Part shown: piece by piece, positions 18,920-27,757 of the stretch
Position numbering within the stretch: the first letter of the stretch is position 1
Layout of the letters: every line of letters starts with the position of its first letter
Assembly: GCA_913053235.1 (NCBI GenBank)
Contig: CAJXFT010000006.1
Coordinates: 1 to 45,523 of the forward strand
Origin: an uncultured Alphaproteobacteria bacterium
GTDB taxonomy: Bacteria; Pseudomonadota; Alphaproteobacteria; UBA828
Direction of reading: 5' to 3'
Length of the DNA: 45,523 bases
Made by a program: the position numbers and the translations under genes
The notes under the pieces: generated by a model
The model's database searches: none
What the model saw: the letters and a program-made list of their open reading frames with translations, nothing else
What the model was told of the DNA's origin: nothing

Positions 18920-20233
18920 TCAGTAAATCTTGCGGTAGGCGGCGATTCGTTCCGCCATGGTCATGTCGGCGATGAATTCGAGCTCGTGACGCTTGAGCGC
19001 GTGGTAGCTGCTCCACACTTCGTCGCCAAACCAGCCGCGCACGGTGTCGTCCCGGCTGGCGGCGGCGAGCGCCTCTTCGAGCGAGCCGGGCAGCGCCGCC
19101 ATGCCGAGCTGCTGGCGTTCGGCGGCGCTCAAATCCGCCGGGTCGCGGTCGAGCGGCGCCGGGGCGGCGAGGTTTTCGCGCAGGCCCTCAAGGCCGGCGC
19201 GCACCAGAACGGCGAGCAGCAGATGCGGCGATGCCGCCGCGTCGGCGGCGCGGAATTCGATGTTGAACTGCGCCCCGGCATCGAAGCCCGCGCCCTCGCG
19301 CCCGCGGCAGAGACGCAGCGCCGCCTCGCGGTTGTCGGCGCCGAAAGCCGCCGCCGCCCCGGCCCAATGGCCCGGCGCCAGGCGGCAATAGGATACCGGG
19401 CTGGGAGCGCCAAAGGCGGTCAGCGCCGGCAGATGGCGCAGAATGCCGGCGACGAAACTGCCGGCCGCCCGGCTCATGCCGGCGACGCCGTCGGGGTCAT
19501 GCGTGCGCGGCCTCCCGGCGCCATCGCGGAGGCTCATATGGACATGGACGCCGTTGCCGAATCCGACCTCGGCGACGACCGGCGTGAAGGTCGCCCGGTG
19601 GCCGAGGCGGCGCGCCACGTCGCGCACGATCTCGCGCATGATCAACGCCCGGTCGGCGCCGGCGAGGCCAAGCGCGGGCCGGCAATTCACCTCATACTGC
19701 GCCGGCCCGCCCTCGGGCTCGAATGTTTCGGGCTGCTGGCCGGCCGCGCGCAAGGCGGCGATCACCTGCGAGCCAAAATCAGCCGCCAACTGGTGGGCGA
19801 TCAGCGAATAGTTGGCGCCCGGCACCTCGGTCAGGCCGTCGAGATAGAATTCCTGTTCGAACGCCGAGAGCACCGAGAGGCCGAATTCTTCCCTGAGTTC
19901 GTCCAATGCGCGCCTTAAGAATTCCCGCAGGCAAGCCATCCACGGGCTGCCGTCGGGGTTGATGCCGTCGCACAGCATGAGGTTGAAAGGCGCCTGGTCG
20001 GGCCACAGATCGGCGCGCGCGCCGGCGGCCGGGTCGGGCAGCAGCCAGATATCGCCCATCGGCCCCCACGGGTTCGCCGCCAGGGTGGAGAACGGCGTCA
20101 GCGCCTGGGCCACCGGCACCCAGCCGATGCCGGTGGTCTTGCGCGCCTCCAGGTCGGCGACGGGAATGCCCCGGCCTCGGGTCAGGCCGGCGATATCCGG
20201 CCAGCCCAGGAACATCAGCTCCTCTCCGCGCAT
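18920..20233 (-). CDS. Glutamine synthetase family protein (GlnA/PuuA-like)
   Basis: SAFEQEFYLDG, AQYEVNCRPALG, GNGVHVHMSLRDG, FNIEFRAADAAASPHLLLAVLVRAGLEGL. ORF open to 20329. Confidence 0.8.
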   Translation of the reverse strand: MRGEELMFLGWPDIAGLTRGRGIPVADLEARKTTGIGWVPVAQALTPFSTLAANPWGPMGDIWLLPDPAAGARADLWPDQAPFNLMLCDGINPDGSPWMACLREFLRRALDELREEFGLSVLSAFEQEFYLDGLTEVPGANYSLIAHQLAADFGSQVIAALRAAGQQPETFEPEGGPAQYEVNCRPALGLAGADRALIMREIVRDVARRLGHRATFTPVVAEVGFGNGVHVHMSLRDGAGRPRTHDPDGVAGMSRAAGSFVAGILRHLPALTAFGAPSPVSYCRLAPGHWAGAAAAFGADNREAALRLCRGREGAGFDAGAQFNIEFRAADAAASPHLLLAVLVRAGLEGLRENLAAPAPLDRDPADLSAAERQQLGMAALPGSLEEALAAASRDDTVRGWFGDEVWSSYHALKRHELEFIADMTMAERIAAYRKIY

Positions 20234-20390
20234 GAGCGTTCTTTCGGCGATTATGGGCCTCGAATCGGCAGCGACCTTAATTGATCGGCGCGAGGCTGTC
20301 GACGCGCGGAACCGCGCCAGCCAATGCATGGACTCGCGCCGCTTCCATGCTTACCTTTGTAAATCCACGAGCAGTTGGCTGGAGGAAAAC

Positions 20391-21518
20391 ATGAGCAATC
20401 CGATATCAAGCGTCGATCCCGATGGGCTGCTTGAATATTCGGTGGTCTTCACCGACCGCTCGCTCAACCATATGTCTGAATCCTTCCAGGCGGTGATGCG
20501 GGATATTTCGGCGACACTGAAGAAAATCCATGGCGCCGAAGCCGTCGCCATCATCCCCGGCGGCGGCACCTATGCCATGGAGGCGGTGGCGCGCCAGTAT
20601 GCCGGCGGGCGGAAATGCCTGGTCATTCGCAATGGCTGGTTCAGCTACCGCTGGAGCCAGATATTCGAGGCCGGCAACATTCCGTCGGCGGAAACCGTCC
20701 TCAAGGCCCGCCTCACCTCTGCCGGCAACCGGGCGGCGTTCGCGCCGGTGCCGATCGAGGAAGCCGTTCAGACGATTGCAACGGAAAAACCCGATCTGGT
20801 GTTCGCGCCGCATGTCGAGACAGCGTCCGGCATCATCCTGCCTGAGGATTACATGCGCCGGATCGCCGACGCCGTCCATGCCCATGGCGGATTGTTCGTC
20901 CTCGACTGCATCGCATCGGGGGCGATTTGGGTCGATATGAAAGCGCTCGGCGTCGATGTGCTGATCTCGGCGCCGCAAAAGGGCTGGAGCGCGTCGCCCT
21001 GCGGCGGGCTGGTGATGTTGAGCGCCGCGGCGCGCGAAAGGCTCGATGCGACGGTCAGCTCCAGCTTCGCCTGCGATTTGCGGCAATGGCTTCAGATCAT
21101 GGAGGCTTACGAAAATGGCGGCTTCGCCTATCACGCGACGATGCCGACCGACGCCCTGGTCAAGTTCCGCGACGCCATGTTGGAAACCGAGAAATACGGC
21201 TTCGACAAGGTCCGCGCCGAACAATGGGAGCTCGGCGAGAAAGTGCGCGCCCTGCTGGTCGGCAAAGGTTATGAGAGCGTTGCCGCGGAAGGCTTTCAGG
21301 CGCCGAGCGTGGTGGTCAGCTATACCGGCGACAGCGAGATTCAAAACGGCAGGAAGTTTGCCGAGTTGGGCATGCAGATCGCCGCCGGCGTACCGCTCCA
21401 ATGCGACGAACCGGAGGATTATCGATCCTTCCGGCTCGGCCTGTTCGGTTTGGACAAGCTCAACAATATCGACCGCAGCGTCGACAATCTGGCCAAAATT
21501 CTCGATCGGTTCGAATAG
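20391..21518 (+). CDS. Class V aminotransferase (alanine-glyoxylate aminotransferase-like)
   Basis: IIPGGGTYAMEAVARQY, VFAPHVETASGIILP, LFVLDCIASGAIWVDMKALGVDVLISAPQKGWSASP with PLP Lys. Confidence 0.82.
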   Translation: MSNPISSVDPDGLLEYSVVFTDRSLNHMSESFQAVMRDISATLKKIHGAEAVAIIPGGGTYAMEAVARQYAGGRKCLVIRNGWFSYRWSQIFEAGNIPSAETVLKARLTSAGNRAAFAPVPIEEAVQTIATEKPDLVFAPHVETASGIILPEDYMRRIADAVHAHGGLFVLDCIASGAIWVDMKALGVDVLISAPQKGWSASPCGGLVMLSAAARERLDATVSSSFACDLRQWLQIMEAYENGGFAYHATMPTDALVKFRDAMLETEKYGFDKVRAEQWELGEKVRALLVGKGYESVAAEGFQAPSVVVSYTGDSEIQNGRKFAELGMQIAAGVPLQCDEPEDYRSFRLGLFGLDKLNNIDRSVDNLAKILDRFE

Positions 21519-21534
21519 TTCCGAAGGCCGCGTC

Positions 21535-22902
21535 CTAGCCGCCGTATTTTCGTTTCAGCTCGGCGGCCATTCCTTTCTCGGACAAATATTTGGTGCCGCC
21601 GAACCAGATTTGCCGCACGCGGCCGTCGCCGCCGCGCACCAGGCGGGCTTGCTCGGCGAAATTCGCCAGGCCGGTCGCCCGGCGGATTGTCCCGTTGTCG
21701 CGCTTGTTGACGGCGATCTCGCTGGCATCCGTGAACGGTACCGCTAATGCGGGATCGCCGACCAGCACGTGATCGCGCATCGGGACGAAGTCGAGGGTGC
21801 GCCACAGGCTCCACCAGCGGCCCGCCCAATCGCGCGTCTTGGCGGTGGCTGCGCCGCGCCCGGCGAAGGTCTGGAGGATATGGATGAGCGCATCGGACCA
21901 CGCCCAGGCGGGTCCATCGATGGCGTTGGTGAGGATCGAAACGGCGAGGCCGCGGCCGGGCACAACGATGGTGCGGCTGTGGCAACTCTGGAAGCCGCCG
22001 GCATGGCCGAACCACTCCCAGTCTCCGGCTTTGCCCATCATGATGCCGTGGCCGTAATGGCTTTCGGCACCGGCGTGAACGTCGCGCCACTGGCGGTGAA
22101 TCATTTCGCGGCGGCTGGCGGGCGTGAGGATGCTCGTCTTCGCCGCCGGGTCGAGGCTGGCGAAGAAGCGCGCGAGATCGCTCGCCGTCGACATGAATCC
22201 GGTTGCCGGCGCCAGCGCATTGGTCGGGTTGTCGCCGGGCACGATGAGCCGGCGGCCGAGCGGGAGGGCGCGGCTGTGCCCGCGCGCCACTTTGACGCCG
22301 CGCGCCGCCGGTCCGTCGGGCTCGGTTTCGCGCAGCCTGGCGGCGCCAACGATTTCACGCCTCACCCAATCGCAATAGGGCTCGCCGGTCACCGCCTCGA
22401 TGATCAGGCCGACCAGGCCAAAGCCGTGATTGGAATATTTGAGCCGCGTGCCGGCGTCGATCACCGGTGGCTCGCGGAGCGCCGCGCGCAGCTCCGATTC
22501 GCCTAGGAACGGCCGCCGGTCCTGCCATTGCCCGGCATCCTCGCCGTCGCGGATCAGGCCGGCGCCGTGCGACAGCAATTGGCTGAGCGTCGCCTCGGCC
22601 ACCACCGGGTGCAAGCCGTCGACATAGCGGCCGGCCGCATCGTCGAGGCGAAGCCGGCCGGCTTGGCGCAGTTTAAAGACGGCGGCCGACGTGAAACTCT
22701 TGGAATGCGAGGCGACGCGAAAGCGGTGGCGCGGCGTCAGGCGGCGGCCGGTCGAGATATCGGCAACACCGAACGCCTGCTCCAAGACGATTCGCCCCTT
22801 AAGGGCGACGGCGACGGCACAGCCGGGCTGGTCGGTGAGCCGCATCTGATATTCGAGCCATCGCGGGATGTAATCCAGTGCCGCCTTCAGCCAGTTGTCC
22901 AT
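21535..22902 (-). CDS. Serine hydrolase, beta-lactamase class C family
   Basis: RVASHSKSFTSAAVFKL (SxxK), YSNHGFGLVGLIIEAVTGEPY (YxN), GHAGGFQS. Confidence 0.85.
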   Translation of the reverse strand: MDNWLKAALDYIPRWLEYQMRLTDQPGCAVAVALKGRIVLEQAFGVADISTGRRLTPRHRFRVASHSKSFTSAAVFKLRQAGRLRLDDAAGRYVDGLHPVVAEATLSQLLSHGAGLIRDGEDAGQWQDRRPFLGESELRAALREPPVIDAGTRLKYSNHGFGLVGLIIEAVTGEPYCDWVRREIVGAARLRETEPDGPAARGVKVARGHSRALPLGRRLIVPGDNPTNALAPATGFMSTASDLARFFASLDPAAKTSILTPASRREMIHRQWRDVHAGAESHYGHGIMMGKAGDWEWFGHAGGFQSCHSRTIVVPGRGLAVSILTNAIDGPAWAWSDALIHILQTFAGRGAATAKTRDWAGRWWSLWRTLDFVPMRDHVLVGDPALAVPFTDASEIAVNKRDNGTIRRATGLANFAEQARLVRGGDGRVRQIWFGGTKYLSEKGMAAELKRKYGG

Positions 22903-22954
22903 CGCCTTGTCTCCTTTATGCTTTATGCGCTGTCCGCCGCGCCGGTCATGTTTT

Positions 22955-24562
22955 TCATCCGCGCGGCGGGTGGCCCAATATCATATCCGCCGCCTTTTCG
23001 GCGATCATGACGGTCGGCGTGGCGGTGTTGCCGGCGATGATTTCGGGCATCACCGAGGCGTCGACGACGCGCAGGCCCGCCACCCCATGCACGCGCAGTT
23101 CGGCATCGACCACCGCATCGCCGCCGTTTCCCATCTTGCAGGTGCCGACCGGATGCCAGACGGTGGTGGCGTTGGCGCGCAGCCAGTCATCGATGCCGTC
23201 ATCGCTGTCGACGCCGGCGCCCGGCGATATTTCGCCGCCGCGATAACGCGCGAAGGCGGGCTGGGCCATGATATTGCGCACCAGCCGCACGCCGTCGCGC
23301 ATCACCCGCCGGTCGGCCGCCTCGGCCATGGAATTGGGCTCGATGCGGGGCGGGGCGAAGGGATCGGCGGAGGCGATCGCCACCCGCCCGCGGCTCGCCG
23401 GGCGGGCCAGATAAAAATGCGTGAGGAAGCCGTGCCGCCCCTGCTTGGCGCGCGTCGTATCGAGCGAAAGGCCGGGGATGAAAGTGATCTGAATATCGGG
23501 AATTTCAAGCTCCGGCCGGGTGCGCAGAAAGCCGCCGGCTTCGAGGGCGACCGAGGCGGCGGGACCGTTGGCAAACAGCCAGACGCGGAGCAGGGCAAGG
23601 AGGGCGCGGTCGGCGCGGAACAGGCGGTAGAGGGTCACCGGCTCGAGGCAGTGGTTTTGCACATAGGCGCCGAGATGATCCTGAAGATTTTCGCCGACGC
23701 CGGGAAGCTCGGCGGTGAGCGGAATACCGAGCGCCTTCAGCATCGCGCCATCGCCGATGCCGGAGAGCTGTAAGAGGGCCGGCGAATTTACCGTGCCGCC
23801 GCACAGGATGATCTCGCGCGCCGCATGCGCCGTCTCCTTGCGCCCGCCCCTGCCGCCTTGGGCATATTCGACGCCGACCGCCCGCCCGCCTTCGACGAGC
23901 AGGCGCGTGGCATGGGCGCGCATGGCGGTCTTCAGATTGGCGCGCCGGCGCACCGGCTCGAGATAGGCGGTGGCGCTCGATACCCGGCGCCCCTTCTCGA
24001 TGTTGAAATCCTGCCGCCCCATGCCTTCCTGCCGGGCGCCGTTGAAATCGTCGGTCTCGCCGTGGCCGGCCTGGCGGCAGGCGTCGAGAAAAACGTCATA
24101 GAGGGGGTTGTCCGATTTCGCGCGGGTAACGGTGAAGGGGCCGTCATTGCCGTGATATTCATCGCGCCGTTCGCGGTGCCCCTCGGCGTGCTTGAAATAA
24201 GGCAGAACCTCTTCATAGGACCAGCCTTTGAGGCCGGATTCGGCCCAGCCATCGTAATCGCGCCGGTGGCCGCGCATATACATCATGCCGTTGATGGCCG
24301 AGGTGCCGCCCAGCACCTTGCCGCGCGGCCACGCGATGCGCCGGCCGTCCAGATGCGGCTCGGGCGCGCTTTGATAGTTCCAATTGGTCGATTTCACGAA
24401 ATAGGAAAGCCCCGCCATCATCGGAATCGGCAGCATCGGATGGCGGTACGGCCCGCCCGCCTCGAGCAGCAGAACCGAGACCCCGGCCTCCGCGCTGAGG
24501 CGGTTGGCGAGCACGCAGCCGGCGGTGCCGGCGCCGACGATGACATAGTCGAATTGCTTCAT
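22955..24562 (-). CDS. GMC family oxidoreductase (choline dehydrogenase-like)
   Basis: MKQFDYVIVGAGTAGCVLANRLS, RGKVLGGTSAINGMMYMRG, GGTVNSPALLQLSGIG, TVWHPVGTCKMG; ATG at 24562. Confidence 0.92.
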   Translation of the reverse strand: MKQFDYVIVGAGTAGCVLANRLSAEAGVSVLLLEAGGPYRHPMLPIPMMAGLSYFVKSTNWNYQSAPEPHLDGRRIAWPRGKVLGGTSAINGMMYMRGHRRDYDGWAESGLKGWSYEEVLPYFKHAEGHRERRDEYHGNDGPFTVTRAKSDNPLYDVFLDACRQAGHGETDDFNGARQEGMGRQDFNIEKGRRVSSATAYLEPVRRRANLKTAMRAHATRLLVEGGRAVGVEYAQGGRGGRKETAHAAREIILCGGTVNSPALLQLSGIGDGAMLKALGIPLTAELPGVGENLQDHLGAYVQNHCLEPVTLYRLFRADRALLALLRVWLFANGPAASVALEAGGFLRTRPELEIPDIQITFIPGLSLDTTRAKQGRHGFLTHFYLARPASRGRVAIASADPFAPPRIEPNSMAEAADRRVMRDGVRLVRNIMAQPAFARYRGGEISPGAGVDSDDGIDDWLRANATTVWHPVGTCKMGNGGDAVVDAELRVHGVAGLRVVDASVMPEIIAGNTATPTVMIAEKAADMILGHPPRG

Positions 24563-24619
24563 CGCGCCGATGCCTTCACTATCGCCGCCAATCTCAACCT
24601 TCGCGCGGCCGATTCCGTC

Positions 24620-26572
24620 ATGGCTTATCCCACGCTTTTCTCGCCGCTCCGCCTCGGCGCCCACGATTTGCGCAACCGCACCGTTCATACCGCGACGGTC
24701 ACCGGCTATGGCGCCAACACCAGGCCCAGCGAACGGCTGATCGAATATCACCGGGCGCGGGCGGCGGGCGGCACGGCGATGATTGTGACCGAGTTGATGC
24801 CGGTGCACCACACATCACTGGCCAATCCGTTCCTGGTGAGCGTTTTCGACGAGGGTAATCTCGATGCGCTCAAGCGCTGGGCGGCGGCGGTCGAAGAGGA
24901 GGATTGCCGCCTCGTCGGGCAGCTCGGCCATGTCGGGCGGCAGCAATTGTGGAGCCCGCTGGCGACGCCGGTGAGCGCCTCGGCGCGGCCCGACCCGCTG
25001 AGCTGGACGGTGCCGCACAAGATGACGCTGGGCGAGATCGAGGAAATGATCGAAAGCTTCGTCGATGCCGCCGAACGGCTGCAGCGCGCCGGCTTCAGCG
25101 GCGTCGAGCTGCACGGCGCGCATGGCTATCTGCTCACCCAGTTCATGTCGCCCTTCTCCAACGACCGCGACGACAAATATGGCGGCGGCCGCGAAGGCCG
25201 CCTGACCTTCGTGCGCGAGATGATCAGCGGCATCCGCCAGCGCTGCGGCGCCGGCCTGCTGATGGGCCTCAAAATGCCCTGCGACGAGGGCGTCGCCGGC
25301 GGCATCGACCCGGCCGAGGCGGAGCAGATCGTCAAGCTCTTTATGGCCGGCGGCGGGCTCGATTATTTCGCCTTCAGCCAGGGCAATTCCAGCCCCAGCC
25401 TGGAAAATCATTTGCCCGACATGCATTTCCAAAAGCGCCCCTATCTGCATCTCCATGCGCGCATGCGCAAACTGTGCGCCGGCGTGCCGACGGTGACGCT
25501 CGGGCGCATCGAATCGCCGGCGGCGGCGGAGCAGGCGCTGGTCGAGGGCTGCGGCGATCTGGTCGGCTTCAGCCGCGCCCTGGTGAGCGACGCCGCCTGG
25601 GCCAACAAGGCGCGTGACGGGCGCGAGGGCGAGATTCGCCCCTGCATCTATTGCAATTATTGCTGGGGCGAAATCCATGCCGGGCGCGGCATGATCTGCG
25701 TGCACAATCCCGAATTGGCGAGCCGCGATGAAATCGGCTGGGCGCCGGGGAGGGCAGCGAAAGCCAAACGCATCGCCGTCATCGGCGCCGGCGTCGCCGG
25801 GCTGGAAGCGGCGTGGATCGCCGCCGCGCGCGGCCATGAGGTGCATCTGTTCGGCGCTTCGCCTCAGCCCGGCGGCGGCGCGCTATGGGAATCCCGCCTG
25901 CCCGGGCGCGCCGACATCGCCGACGCCATCGATTTTCAATGCGCCCGCGCCGCCGATGCCGGCGTGGAGATGCATCTCGGCAGGCGTGCCGGCGCCGGGG
26001 AGATCGCCGCCCTCGAGCCCGACAAAGTGATTCTCGCCAGCGGCGCGGCGCCGGCCTGGCCGGCAAGCCTGGCGCCGGGCGCGGATGCGCACGACCTCAA
26101 AAGCGTCGCTTCGGGCCTGCTCGATTCGCAAGAAAGCCGCGATGGCACCGCCATCCTCTTCGATCAGGACCACGGCGCCGCGGTATATGCCGCCGCCGAA
26201 CTGTTCGCCGCGCGTTTCGAAAGGACGGTCATCATGACCCCGCGCCCGACGATCGGCTCCAAGGTCAATTATATCTCGCTGATCGGCGTGTTTCGCCGCC
26301 TCGCCGCGTTGCGCGTCGAGATCGTCCCGCTCAGCCTGCCAACGGCGCTCGACGGGACGCGCCTCACCTACCAGAACGCCCTCAATGGCGACGAAGGCGA
26401 AATCGGCGATGTGTCGTGCCTGGCCTATGCGACGCCGCGTGGAGCCAGCGCTGAATTGGCGGGTGATTTAGCCGCGCTCGGGCTTGCCGTGCACACGGTC
26501 GGCGATTGCCGGGCGCCGCGCAACATGGCCGCCGCCATCCATGAAGGGCATGAAGCGGGACTTTCGTGCTGA
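24620..26572 (+). CDS. NADH:flavin oxidoreductase / trimethylamine-dehydrogenase-like iron-sulfur flavoprotein
   Basis: Old-yellow-enzyme barrel (MAYPTLFSPLRLGAHDLRNR, GVELHGAHGYLLTQFMSPFSNDRDDKYGG), CIYCNYCWGEIHAGRGMIC [4Fe-4S] Cx2Cx2Cx11C (25643-25699), then IAVIGAGVAGLEAA dinucleotide fold; ATG at 24620. Confidence 0.9.
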   Translation: MAYPTLFSPLRLGAHDLRNRTVHTATVTGYGANTRPSERLIEYHRARAAGGTAMIVTELMPVHHTSLANPFLVSVFDEGNLDALKRWAAAVEEEDCRLVGQLGHVGRQQLWSPLATPVSASARPDPLSWTVPHKMTLGEIEEMIESFVDAAERLQRAGFSGVELHGAHGYLLTQFMSPFSNDRDDKYGGGREGRLTFVREMISGIRQRCGAGLLMGLKMPCDEGVAGGIDPAEAEQIVKLFMAGGGLDYFAFSQGNSSPSLENHLPDMHFQKRPYLHLHARMRKLCAGVPTVTLGRIESPAAAEQALVEGCGDLVGFSRALVSDAAWANKARDGREGEIRPCIYCNYCWGEIHAGRGMICVHNPELASRDEIGWAPGRAAKAKRIAVIGAGVAGLEAAWIAAARGHEVHLFGASPQPGGGALWESRLPGRADIADAIDFQCARAADAGVEMHLGRRAGAGEIAALEPDKVILASGAAPAWPASLAPGADAHDLKSVASGLLDSQESRDGTAILFDQDHGAAVYAAAELFAARFERTVIMTPRPTIGSKVNYISLIGVFRRLAALRVEIVPLSLPTALDGTRLTYQNALNGDEGEIGDVSCLAYATPRGASAELAGDLAALGLAVHTVGDCRAPRNMAAAIHEGHEAGLSC

Positions 26573-26648
26573 TTGGCAATCGCCGGCGAAGTGGATTATT
26601 GATGAGCGCGGCGGCGCCGATCGGGCGCCGCGCGGGGGAGCGCCGATC

Positions 26649-27617
26649 ATGACCAACATGCTGGAAGTCGAGGATCTCACCAAGATTTTCGTCATCGCCA
26701 AGGACGCCGACCTGATCGCGGTGAACAATATCTCGTTCAGTTTGAAGCGCGGCGAAACATTGGGCCTGGTGGGCGAGAGCGGCTCGGGAAAAACCACGGT
26801 GGGGCGCTGCATTCTGCGCCTCATCGAGCCGACCGAGGGCCGTATCATCCTCGACGGCGAGGACATCACCGAACTCGACGCCAAGCGTCTGCGCGATTTG
26901 CGCACCAATATGCAGCTCGTCTTCCAGGACCCGTTCGGCTCGCTCAACCCGCGCCTGACGGTTTCGCAAACGGTTGAAGAGCCGCTCACCCTGCACGGCA
27001 TGAAACGCGCCGAGCGCGCCGAGCGGGTGGCGGAGATGATGCGCCTGGTCGGACTGAGCGAGCATTTCTACCATTATTATCCGGCCGATCTGACGGCCAG
27101 CGAACAGCAGCGCGTCGGCATCGCGCGGGCGCTGGCGACCAAGCCCGAATTCGTCGTGCTCGACGAGCCGACCTCGATGCTCGACCCCTCGGCGCGGGCG
27201 GAAATTCTCGAGCTGTTGCGGAAAATCCAACACGAGCTGGGCACCGCCTATATTTTCATTTCGCATGATTTGACCTCGGTCGCCAAGATCAGCCATCGCA
27301 TCGCCATCATGTATCTCGGCCATATCGTCGAGCATGCGCCGACCGATATCATCATGCACAGCCAGCGCCACCCCTATAGCCGGGCGCTGCTTTCCGCCGT
27401 GCTGTTCCCGGATCCGGAACGGGCGCCGGACCCCTATGTCATCGAGGGTGAAATTCCCACCGCCATCAACCCCAAGCCCGAATGCCCGCTCTATGGCCGC
27501 TGCCCGATCCGCCAGGATGCCTGCATGAGCGAGGTTCCGCCGATGGTCGAGATCGAGCCCGACCATTTTTCCGCCTGCCGCCGGTGGCGCGACGTCGCGG
27601 CCAGCACCCAGGCTTGA
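26649..27617 (+). CDS. Peptide/nickel-type ABC transporter ATP-binding protein (DppF/OppF-like) with non-canonical signature motif
   Basis: GESGSGKTTVGR Walker A, LVFQDPFGSLNP Q-loop, LTASEQQR in place of LSGGQ, FVVLDEPTSMLD Walker B, FISHDL H-loop, C-terminal oligopeptide-type CPLYGRCP. ATG at 26649. Confidence 0.9.
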   Translation: MTNMLEVEDLTKIFVIAKDADLIAVNNISFSLKRGETLGLVGESGSGKTTVGRCILRLIEPTEGRIILDGEDITELDAKRLRDLRTNMQLVFQDPFGSLNPRLTVSQTVEEPLTLHGMKRAERAERVAEMMRLVGLSEHFYHYYPADLTASEQQRVGIARALATKPEFVVLDEPTSMLDPSARAEILELLRKIQHELGTAYIFISHDLTSVAKISHRIAIMYLGHIVEHAPTDIIMHSQRHPYSRALLSAVLFPDPERAPDPYVIEGEIPTAINPKPECPLYGRCPIRQDACMSEVPPMVEIEPDHFSACRRWRDVAASTQA

Positions 27618-27651
27618 TGGCGCGCCGCCGCCGCTGACCCGTGGCCGTTTG

Positions 27652-27730
27652 TTGACCGCTATTTTCCGAAGGTGATAGGTTTAGCTTAATAAAACAAATG
27701 ATCGTTCATTAGCGCATCGAACCGGTTCAA
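27652..27730 (+). promoter_or_regulatory. Candidate promoter/operator region of the peptide-type ABC importer
   Basis: TTGACC (27652-27657) -35-like; inverted repeat AATGA-TCGT-TCATT (27697-27710); perfect palindrome GAACCGGTTC (27719-27728); just upstream of the SBP ATG at 27758. Confidence 0.4.
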
Positions 27731-27757
27731 CAAAGCAACCAAGAGGGAGATCTAATC

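Noticed and set aside
23825-24619. Extended N-terminus of the TMADH-like gene (915-aa version)
   Set aside because: Antisense to the GMC gene; the OYE domain begins directly at ATG 24620.
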